A DNA stretch of 8,165 nucleotides from Alphaproteobacteria bacterium (lineage in GTDB: Bacteria; Pseudomonadota; Alphaproteobacteria; Sphingomonadales; Emcibacteraceae), in contig JAUILB010000114.1 in the NCBI GenBank assembly GCA_030432815.1, positions 1 through 8,165 on the forward strand. The letters are read 5' to 3'. Position 1 is the stretch's first letter. The number at the start of each line of letters is the position of its first letter. A program made the position numbers and the translations under genes. The notes below the pieces were generated by a model. That model was not told where the DNA came from. It made no database searches and saw only the letters and a program-made list of their open reading frames with translations. This document shows, piece by piece, positions 1-6,023 of this stretch.

Positions 1-1688
1 TTTAATTCTAAGCCGTACTCCTCTGCATTGCCTATGTTTCCTGGCAGTGATTGAGTTGCGAGCTGCGGATTATTGGTTGGATTATTAGTTAAATCGGGTT
101 TTGCAACTTTTGCAATGTGATCACGGATTTTGTTGTAGAATACTTCGATGGAGAGAGAGCCTTGATCCTCAGCAAAGCGGTTCTCGTAGGCGACAGAAAA
201 TTCAAGTCTGTCCTCAGGACGGAGCTCCGCATTTCCTGCATCAACCTCGTTGTCCTCTGCATCAAATCTGTTCCCAAAATCAGCAAAATTTAATTGGCTA
301 ATTTTTCTTTCGGCTGTCGCTCTTATCTGATTTTGAGCATCAATATCATACCTTAAATTTACACGGGGTTTTAAGTAGAAAAAATCACGACTGAAAATAT
401 TGTTGTCTGTTATAAGATTATTGGTTTGAGTAATTTCTGACCATTCTGCGTTCAGGGAACTCTGCAACGATATATTAGGTGAGATGGCATAATTATGGCT
501 TGCGAAGGCTTCATAACGTATTTCTTGCACATCTTGATCGCTTAAATTTGATAAATTAATAGTACCATCAGAACGGGTATTTGTGTTTGCAGTATCAAAA
601 TCATTTATTGCCGCTTCACCACCAAACTCAACTGTATGTTTTTGGGCATAGGTGTTGGTTAGGGACGCCCTAATAATTTTTTCACCGTGGCTGATTTGAA
701 ATAAGTTTTCTCCTGCCCCAGTCAATGGTTCATCATTAAGTGCACTTGAGAATATATTATTGATATCATGGGTCCCATGATTTACGACAAAAAGAGCTTT
801 AAATAACCCCAAGCTCTCAAACTTATGCTGATAATCTCCGCCAATCTCCCAGTGTAAAGGTTCATGTGTTTGATCTCTCACTACAAGATTTCTGTCTCCG
901 GTGAGAAGTAAATTCTGTCTATCCGTTTCAAGTGTCTCCTGGTCGTCCAGTTCCAGTTGACCGTTTAATCTTATTATATCGCCATTTTGCGCGTTATATT
1001 CGACGTTGCCGTTAAAGAAAATTTTCTCCCGGTCTCTGATATTTGTTAATGAGTTATCTTCAAATTGCTGACCAGTTGCATTAAAAAAGCTATCCTTGAA
1101 AGTTTGCCTTGTTTCTTCAAGCGCAAAATCCACCCCAAGCAAATATTTTAATCGGCCATTTTCCCCAGTGTGTGTCACTTTTGCGAGGGGGTTAAGTTGA
1201 CCATTTTCGGCATACTCACCACCGACTGTCCAGACCGTATTTGATTTTGAGCTATTTTCTTTCATCACTACATTAATTATTAAGCCTTCACTTTGAACAT
1301 CGAGTCCGGCCTTAGTCCCGCGGATTAGTTCAATATGACTGACTGATGAAGCCTGAATTCGTTTTAACTGTAGACCAAGTGAATTGGCTTTACCGGCGAT
1401 CCTTTTACCATCGATCAAAATCTGATCGCCGTCAGAGCCAAAACCACGATTTGGTCTTCCGGTAATTTCTTCATCAGCTTTGGCAAGTAATGCTGCTGTT
1501 CCGGGTACACTTCTGAGCATATCATGTAATGTCACAGGTTTATATTGAACAAAGTAAGCTGCATCATAGATTACGGTCGCAGAATTGTTGGCGGCTACCT
1601 GTTGACCAAGTGAGGGAGTTGTAAGACTGGTTGAAATTACCAGTCCAAAAAGAAAAAGATGTGATGTTTTAATGGTTAGAATATGCAT
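1..1688 (-). CDS. TonB-dependent outer-membrane receptor, C-terminus cut by window edge
   Basis: This is an outer-membrane beta-barrel receptor that would import a ligand using TonB/ExbBD energy; the ligand is unknown. The frame is open without a stop from ATG at 1688 to the left edge (562 codons), so the end of the barrel is missing. An AAGGAA Shine-Dalgarno lies just upstream of the ATG. Residues 1-28 form a Sec signal peptide (hydrophobic core about 10-24, likely cut SLG|QQ). ATVIY (37-41) is a plausible TonB box. The plug domain spans about 40-143: YDAAYF, PVTLHDMLRSVPG, RGFGSDGDQILIDGKR, HIELIRG near 118-124, and the closing INVV at 138-141. After that come alternating, Asn/Asp- and aromatic-rich barrel strands, with the late-barrel motif GNAEEYGLEL at the window edge. 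It lies 137 bp downstream of the MBL-fold gene on the same strand, but has its own copy of the palindromic operator. Family call is secure; substrate is not. Confidence 0.93.
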   Translation of the reverse strand, partial: MHILTIKTSHLFLFGLVISTSLTTPSLGQQVAANNSATVIYDAAYFVQYKPVTLHDMLRSVPGTAALLAKADEEITGRPNRGFGSDGDQILIDGKRIAGKANSLGLQLKRIQASSVSHIELIRGTKAGLDVQSEGLIINVVMKENSSKSNTVWTVGGEYAENGQLNPLAKVTHTGENGRLKYLLGVDFALEETRQTFKDSFFNATGQQFEDNSLTNIRDREKIFFNGNVEYNAQNGDIIRLNGQLELDDQETLETDRQNLLLTGDRNLVVRDQTHEPLHWEIGGDYQHKFESLGLFKALFVVNHGTHDINNIFSSALNDEPLTGAGENLFQISHGEKIIRASLTNTYAQKHTVEFGGEAAINDFDTANTNTRSDGTINLSNLSDQDVQEIRYEAFASHNYAISPNISLQSSLNAEWSEITQTNNLITDNNIFSRDFFYLKPRVNLRYDIDAQNQIRATAERKISQLNFADFGNRFDAEDNEVDAGNAELRPEDRLEFSVAYENRFAEDQGSLSIEVFYNKIRDHIAKVAKPDLTNNPTNNPQLATQSLPGNIGNAEEYGLEL

Positions 1689-1720
1689 TTTTTTTCCTTA
1701 TATTTTAATAACTTTTCATG

Positions 1721-1738
1721 CTTGCATTATGCAAGTAA
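1721..1738. promoter_or_regulatory. Palindromic operator copy 1, upstream of the TonB receptor
   Basis: CTTGCATTATGCAAG (1721-1735) is a perfect 15-bp palindrome with 7-bp arms and one central base. It lies 32 nt upstream of the receptor ATG. The same 18 nt, including the trailing TAA, recur at 2819-2836 in front of the MBL-fold gene, in the same orientation relative to the downstream gene. Read on the minus strand its core contains CATAAT, a possible -10-like hexamer, and AT-rich TAATAT lies just upstream, so it probably overlaps or abuts the promoter. No convincing -35 was found. The likely ligand is the HxlR-type regulator encoded at 2980-3384; that pairing is inference. Confidence 0.8.
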
Positions 1739-1825
1739 ATATTATGTGATTAGCCGATAATGTCCTAATAATCCGTCAGTAATTATTGAGAGTCCCTGCC
1801 GATCTAATAGGGTATGTTACCGCTG

Positions 1826-2800
1826 TTAGTTTGTTTTCTTTTCCAGATATATTTTCTGAACATTAAAAGGATGTAAGCCTTTATAAAAGTTGGTGCTGGA
1901 TAAGTTGACTGGTATAGTGAAGCGTTCCTCAAGAGAAATATTATTTAAAGATTGTTCCAAAGTTAAATTATTATTATGAGCATCGGTAACGGCTCGCTCT
2001 AATGTTTCTAAATAATCAATATAACGATCAAAAATATCGCTAGTTGTTTTCAAGCCATGGCCCGGTATAATCATTTCAAGATCAACAAGAGATTTTTGGA
2101 AACTGTTTAATGTTTCTATATACTGCTTTGCGTTTCCTATTAAGAGGAATGGTAACGAGCCTTCTCCTAAAATAAGATTCCCTGTCCATGCAGTTTTTAA
2201 TGATGGCACATAAACAACTGTGTCACCAAATGTGTTACCACCACCAAAATGATGTAGTTCAACGGTAATGTCGCCCAGATCAATTTCCATATAATTATTG
2301 AATGTCAGGTCCGGCATTCTTTTGCGTACTTCTTTATATACACTTCTATCTCCAGCGATCATGCCTAGATTACTTGATTTACGTTCATCCATATCAGGGC
2401 TCATCATAATTTTAGTAAATTTTTGTGTGATGATTTTGGTTTCTTTTGGAAAAGCATAGTTACCAAAGGTATGGTCAGCGTGGCCATTTGTATTAACGAG
2501 ATACAGGATTGGTTTATTTGTCACGGAGCGAACAGCATCAATTATTTGCTGTGCCATCATACCATTTATATGGGCATCAATTACAAGCACACCTTCTTCA
2601 CCGACAATGAATCCTGCATTATCAACAGGCGGTTTAGATGACATTAAAGCATAAACATTTTCGCTTAAGGGTTCTATTTTTAAAGTAGCACCTTTGGGAT
2701 TAAGGGCGGGTGGGACGAACCCAGGTGGAAGGGATTGAGCGTGTGAATAATTTAGTGAGATAAAAGTCATAAAAATAATAAGATATAGTTTATGTCGCAT
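1826..2800 (-). CDS. Secreted metallo-beta-lactamase-fold hydrolase with Asn-substituted metal site
   Basis: This 324-residue protein begins with a Sec signal peptide (residues 1-21, likely cut SHA|QS), so it should act in the periplasm or at the cell surface. The MBL fold is clear: VIDAHI (73-78), VNTNGHADHTFGN (102-114), GGGNTFGDTVVYVP (186-199), WTGN (205-208) and IPGHG (245-249). Mapped on the family pattern, the metal-2 ligands Asp109, His110 and His248 are present, and so is His107. The first His of HxHxDH is Asn105, the strand His is Asn189, and the usual bridging Asp/Cys is Asn208. A mononuclear metal site, or altered chemistry, is inferred. AAGGAA sits a few bases before the ATG. A palindromic operator lies 18 nt upstream, and a HxlR regulator is divergent. 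Substrate is unknown: lactonase, esterase-like hydrolase and beta-lactamase are all possible, and there is no specific support for antibiotic resistance. Confidence 0.9.
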   Translation of the reverse strand: MRHKLYLIIFMTFISLNYSHAQSLPPGFVPPALNPKGATLKIEPLSENVYALMSSKPPVDNAGFIVGEEGVLVIDAHINGMMAQQIIDAVRSVTNKPILYLVNTNGHADHTFGNYAFPKETKIITQKFTKIMMSPDMDERKSSNLGMIAGDRSVYKEVRKRMPDLTFNNYMEIDLGDITVELHHFGGGNTFGDTVVYVPSLKTAWTGNLILGEGSLPFLLIGNAKQYIETLNSFQKSLVDLEMIIPGHGLKTTSDIFDRYIDYLETLERAVTDAHNNNLTLEQSLNNISLEERFTIPVNLSSTNFYKGLHPFNVQKIYLEKKTN

Positions 2801-2818
2801 AATGTTTCCTTTCTTTAA

Positions 2819-2836
2819 CTTGCATTATGCAAGTAA
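2819..2836. promoter_or_regulatory. Palindromic operator copy 2, between the MBL-fold gene and hxlR-type regulator
   Basis: This copy has the same 18 nt as 1721-1738, and here the palindrome extends to 17 bp (ACTTGCATTATGCAAGT, 2818-2834). It lies 18 nt upstream of the MBL-fold ATG, and its near edge is about 145 nt from the start of the divergent regulator. Placement close to the MBL-fold start suggests direct control of that gene by blocking or overlapping its promoter; effect on the regulator's own promoter is less obvious. Short palindromes with ACT/AGT outer arms are typical of HxlR-family operators as I recall them from Bacillus YodB and CatR, which fits but does not prove the assignment. 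Confidence 0.8.
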
Positions 2837-2878
2837 TGTTAAAAATAATACGTATCTTCAATTAAAAACCTTCATTTT

Positions 2879-2898
2879 TTTTGATTTTTTTTTCAAAA
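2879..2898. repeat. A/T inverted repeat within a poly-T tract
   Basis: TTTTGA (2879-2884) and TCAAAA (2893-2898) are inverted copies separated by eight Ts, inside a 2871-2895 stretch that is almost all T. It sits in the divergent intergenic region between the MBL-fold gene and the HxlR-type regulator. A tract of this kind can bend DNA or act as an UP-like element for either promoter. The all-A/T arms could also be simple composition bias, so the function is not established. Confidence 0.3.
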
Positions 2899-2944
2899 CC
2901 CCAATTAATAAACAGCATACCATCATCAGTGGTTTACATTTTCC

Positions 2945-2973
2945 TTGTTTATGGCAAGCAAAAAAAATAAAAT
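2945..2973 (+). promoter_or_regulatory. Possible promoter of the HxlR-type regulator, giving a near-leaderless mRNA
   Basis: TTGTTT (2945-2950) and TAAAAT (2968-2973) are separated by 17 nt and resemble -35 and -10 hexamers. Transcription would then start at about 2979-2981, essentially at the ATG at 2980. No Shine-Dalgarno is visible before that ATG, which agrees with a leaderless or near-leaderless message. The match is modest in an AT-rich stretch, so this is a low-confidence prediction. Confidence 0.35.
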
Positions 2974-2979
2974 ACAATC

Positions 2980-3384
2980 ATGAAAAAAATGCGCTCTAAT
3001 TGTCCGATATCTTTCGCATTAGATCTTGTTGGCGACAAGTGGAGCCTCTTGATACTTAGGGACATTATCCTACGGGGAAAACGTTTTTATAAAGATTTTG
3101 CGGAATCTGATGAGGCTATTGCCACGAATATCTTATCAAATAGATTGAAGTCTCTGGAAAGCAATGGCTTTATATTAAAAGAACGTGATTTTGACGATCA
3201 AAAAAGGTTTATTTATAGCCCAACTGAAAAAGGTCTTGATATTTTACCAGTTCTCATTGCAACAATGCGCTGGAGCGATAAATATAATACGGAAAACAAA
3301 AACCGCCCTGAAATGATGAACATGATTAGAAATGATCCACAAGGGTTTGAAGAAAAAATACGTTCAAGATTTGTTACTAAATAA
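2980..3384 (+). CDS. HxlR-family winged-helix transcriptional regulator
   Basis: This 134-residue protein has the length and sequence of a HxlR regulator, a dimeric winged helix-turn-helix DNA-binding protein. The family signature runs NCPISFALDLVGDKWSLLIL (7-26), then RDIILRGKRFYKDF (27-40), a recognition-helix region ILSNRLKSLESNG (51-63), and the wing with FIYSPTEKG (77-85). Cys8 matches the conserved N-terminal Cys that senses quinones, aldehydes or oxidants in YodB- and HypR-type members, so thiol-based sensing is plausible. It is divergent from the secreted MBL-fold gene, and the 15-bp palindromes before that gene and the TonB receptor are its likely targets. The start at 2980 keeps MKKMRSNC; Met4 at 2989 is an alternative. 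Neither has a good ribosome binding site. Repression relieved by an electrophile or by the module's substrate is inference. Confidence 0.93.
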   Translation: MKKMRSNCPISFALDLVGDKWSLLILRDIILRGKRFYKDFAESDEAIATNILSNRLKSLESNGFILKERDFDDQKRFIYSPTEKGLDILPVLIATMRWSDKYNTENKNRPEMMNMIRNDPQGFEEKIRSRFVTK

Positions 3385-3457
3385 CTTTATCAGCAGACCG
3401 TCTACATATTATATCAGCCACACCATTAGATTTGAATATTCGTGTTTCATTTTACAC

Positions 3458-4765
3458 TCACCACTTGCGCATTTTGTACCCTTTAACGGCATAAAATAAG
3501 ACAAACAAATAGCACGGTATGCCTATCCAATAGGCTCCCTGAAGATTATTTGTAATATCGGCGAGTTTACCAAAAACCAAAGGTATTAATGCGCCACCGG
3601 ATATGCTCATGATTAGCAAGGCAGAACCAAGATGAGTAAAGCGGCCAAGACCGTCAAGTGCGAGCGGCCATATCGCCGGCCAAACAAGTGCATTCGCGGT
3701 TCCCAGCGCTGCAACAAAGAATATTGGGTTTGGAACGATTGGGATACCAGCCCAACCCCATATGAACTCACTTATGCTGCTTGAGTTTTCCGAACTGAAT
3801 GAAATACCAGCAATACAAAGGCAGCCTGTAATAGCAGAATAGAAAAGTGCTTTTGGCTGAGATACATATCTTGGAATTGTAAGTATACCGAGAAAATATC
3901 CAATAAGCATGAATACCATTGTATAGGAAGTTAAAGTAGCAAAGTGGGGCAGGTTCAGTCGTGCACCATATAAACCAATGGTATCGCCCGCGATTACTTC
4001 TATTCCTATATAGAAAAAAAGCACGATAGCACCGAGTATTATTTGTGGGTATTCTATAATGCTCTTACCTTCTTCTGCAGATTGGGTTGGGTTGTTTTCT
4101 TTAATTGTTGGCAATTTGGAGAAATAAACCAGCCCGATAAGGAAGATCAGTACGCTCGCCATGTAAATATATGGCAATATAAGCCTTTCAGAAAGTGCTG
4201 TAATTTCTGCTTCACTTAGGTCGTGTGCAGTAATGTCTGAAACATTGCCAATATCAGATAAAATAAGTGCTGCAAAGACAAGCGGTACGACCGCGCCGGC
4301 AAATTTGTTAATGAACCCCATTATTGAAATTCGCATGGCAGCGCTTTTAAGCGGTCCAATAAAAACGACATATGGATTAGACGCTGACTGAAGTATGGTG
4401 AGACCAGCCCCAAGCACAAAAAGCGCAACAAGAAACAGAAAGTAATTTGCCGATAATGCTGCTGGGATAAATAGTAATGATCCACACGCCATGATCGCGA
4501 GCCCGATGACGATACCATTTCTATACCCGGTCTTCTTTAATATCGCAGCCATAGGCAGAGCCATAACAGTATATGAAATATAAAATGCGAAGGTTACAAA
4601 CAGGGCCTGGAAATCACTCAAATTACAAATTATTTTCAGAAACGGGATTAAAGACCCATTAAGCCAGGTGACAAATCCAAAAATAAAAAACAGAAAACCG
4701 ATTATCGTCATTGGTATAACGGAACTTGCATAATCCTGCTGGGGTATGGTTTCGGTTTTCATCAT
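3458..4765 (-). CDS. NagP/GluP-type MFS sugar permease, probably for N-acetylgalactosamine
   Basis: This 435-residue inner-membrane permease belongs to the FHS (FucP/GluP/NagP) group of the major facilitator superfamily, which carries sugars by cation symport. Family motifs are FFIFGFVTWLNGSLIPFLK (26-44) in TM1, the TM2 stretch FVTFAFYISYTVMALP (56-71), LQSASNPYVV (125-134), and SAAMRISIMGFINKFAG (141-157). About twelve hydrophobic segments are visible, with a hydrophilic central loop near 219-240. It is the last gene of the operon, 8 nt after the deacetylase stop. The start is ATGATG; Met1 or Met2 could be used, and the ribosome binding site is weak (AAAGAG), so coupling to the upstream gene is likely. 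NagP homologues import GlcNAc. The neighbouring agaS and agaA-like genes argue for GalNAc here, but specificity cannot be read from the sequence. The imported sugar would arrive unphosphorylated. Confidence 0.9.
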   Translation of the reverse strand: MMKTETIPQQDYASSVIPMTIIGFLFFIFGFVTWLNGSLIPFLKIICNLSDFQALFVTFAFYISYTVMALPMAAILKKTGYRNGIVIGLAIMACGSLLFIPAALSANYFLFLVALFVLGAGLTILQSASNPYVVFIGPLKSAAMRISIMGFINKFAGAVVPLVFAALILSDIGNVSDITAHDLSEAEITALSERLILPYIYMASVLIFLIGLVYFSKLPTIKENNPTQSAEEGKSIIEYPQIILGAIVLFFYIGIEVIAGDTIGLYGARLNLPHFATLTSYTMVFMLIGYFLGILTIPRYVSQPKALFYSAITGCLCIAGISFSSENSSSISEFIWGWAGIPIVPNPIFFVAALGTANALVWPAIWPLALDGLGRFTHLGSALLIMSISGGALIPLVFGKLADITNNLQGAYWIGIPCYLFVLFYAVKGYKMRKW

Positions 4766-4773
4766 TTAGCTCT

Positions 4774-5943
4774 TTAATTTTTAAGGTCATTATTTTTTGA
4801 ATAGACAATTTCCCCTTCGATAATGGTCATCAACACTTCTCCATTGTTGTCCACCACACATAAATCAGCGTCCTTGCCTTCTTTAATGCTTCCTTTTGTT
4901 TTTTCAATATTAAGGAAATGCGCCGGCGAAAAACTAGCCATATGCACCGCATCGCGCAATTCAATATTAGCCATTTTCGCCATATTGATGACCGCTTTTT
5001 CAAGTGTCAGGGTGCTGCCGGCCAACGAACCTTCTTTTGTTCTTGCAATTCCTTTTTTTACATCCACTTGTAATTCACCGAGCTTGTATTTTCCATCAGG
5101 CATGCCACCCGCGTTTATACAGTCGCTTATTAAATTAATTTTTTCGACAGATTTTAATCTGGAAATCAGTTCCAGTATTGCCGGGTGTAAATGGACACCG
5201 TCAGCGATCACTTCCACGCTGCAATCTTTAATCAATACGGCGCCAGTACATCCCGGTTCACGGTGATGGATGCCCCGCATTCCATTAAAAACATGGACGC
5301 CGCCGCAGGCCCCAGCTTCAAGTGCCTCTGTTGTTTCCTGATAAGTGGCATTTGTGTGACCAAGCATAACTTTTATGTTCTGATCGGTAATATGCCGGGT
5401 GACTTTCACGGCATTTTCTTTTTCAGGGGCCAGGGCGATCACTTTAAGTGCACCCTGAGCTGCGGCGATCATGGCATCAACCCTTTCAATGGTAAGTTCC
5501 ATGAAAAAATTATCATCATGTGCACCTTTATGGTCTTTGGTAAAAAACAGCCCTTCACTATATCCGCCAAGAACAGTCGCACCCGACATCTTTGAGTTTG
5601 CGGCTTGTCCAATTACGTTTAATGCCTTGATGGTTTTGTCCCATGAACTGGTAACGGTGGTCGCCAGAAACCCTGTGACGCCATGCTTCGCAAGAGAGGA
5701 TGATATGATATTTAGGGAATTTATATCGCCATCCATAACATCGCAGCCATCACGTCCATGAATATGAAGATCAATTAAACCCGGTAAAATTGTCGCGCCG
5801 GGAAGGTCAATATTTAGAATGTTTTCTGTGGGCGTACTAGCGACTTTGCTGATTTTCCCATGCTCAACCAATAAAGAGCAATGATCATGATTTTCATTTT
5901 CCCCTATGATGGTACTTGCACTGATGTAGTAAGGTTTATGCAT
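4774..5943 (-). CDS. agaA: N-acetylgalactosamine-6-phosphate deacetylase (AgaA/NagA family)
   Basis: This 389-residue cytoplasmic amidohydrolase removes acetate from N-acetyl-hexosamine-6-phosphate. Visible elements are DLHIHG (58-63), metal ligand Glu130 in GGYSEGLFF, GHTNAT with His196, VHVFNGM with His217, the substrate loop HHREPG (226-231), DGVHLHP with His251, the catalytic Asp274 in ISDC, and LAGSTLTLE (307-315). The stretches LAPEKE, FNGMRGIHHREPG and HMASFSPA resemble E. coli AgaA more than NagA, as I recall those sequences, and the operon also carries agaS, so GalNAc-6-P is the favoured substrate. The usual HLEGP/YLEGP is altered to YSEGL. Length is normal. AGGA lies about 9 nt before the ATG. 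An 80-nt gap separates it from agaS upstream, and 8 nt from the permease downstream. A GlcNAc-6-P deacetylase (NagA) is the main alternative. Confidence 0.92.
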   Translation of the reverse strand: MHKPYYISASTIIGENENHDHCSLLVEHGKISKVASTPTENILNIDLPGATILPGLIDLHIHGRDGCDVMDGDINSLNIISSSLAKHGVTGFLATTVTSSWDKTIKALNVIGQAANSKMSGATVLGGYSEGLFFTKDHKGAHDDNFFMELTIERVDAMIAAAQGALKVIALAPEKENAVKVTRHITDQNIKVMLGHTNATYQETTEALEAGACGGVHVFNGMRGIHHREPGCTGAVLIKDCSVEVIADGVHLHPAILELISRLKSVEKINLISDCINAGGMPDGKYKLGELQVDVKKGIARTKEGSLAGSTLTLEKAVINMAKMANIELRDAVHMASFSPAHFLNIEKTKGSIKEGKDADLCVVDNNGEVLMTIIEGEIVYSKNNDLKN

Positions 5944-6023
5944 TCTTTTTTCCTACTGAGCAAAGATCGGAAAAACTTATGTTACCTGATTTCTTGCACA
6001 TAACTGATATTGGTTTCATTTTC

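Noticed and set aside
89..301. Short open frames on both strands (89-286 minus, 101-301 plus)
   Set aside because: Both lie in other frames of the uninterrupted TonB-dependent receptor coding sequence and show no protein signature.
1..1688. TonB receptor as the outer-membrane component of the GalNAc pathway
   Set aside because: It is separated from the amino-sugar operon by an opposite-strand regulator gene, and it shares its palindromic operator with the MBL-fold gene; nothing similar is visible within the amino-sugar genes. The operon's own promoter is out of view, so this is a weak exclusion.
1826..2800. Calling the MBL-fold protein an antibiotic-resistance beta-lactamase
   Set aside because: The fold is shared by many hydrolases, the motifs resemble a general MBL hydrolase group, and the context (HxlR regulator, TonB receptor) gives no link to beta-lactams.
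2802..2999. Plus-strand 65-codon frame running into the start of the HxlR-type regulator
   Set aside because: It spans the operator and poly-T intergenic tract, has low-complexity Phe/Lys composition, and overlaps the regulator start in another frame.
3385..3457. Bidirectional terminator between the convergent regulator and permease genes
   Set aside because: Only a 4-bp GTGT/ACAC pairing was found, with no GC-rich stem or U-tract, so no terminator can be supported from the sequence.
4724..4734. ACTTGCATAAT, a half-match to the palindromic operator
   Set aside because: It lies inside the permease coding sequence, lacks the second arm, and is explained by codons near the protein's N-terminus.
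4823..5266. Plus-strand open frame of 147 codons, with similar ones at 5191-5595 and 5471-5761
   Set aside because: They are antisense to a well-supported deacetylase gene, overlap one another, have no recognisable domain and no ribosome binding site; they mirror the codon pattern of the real gene.
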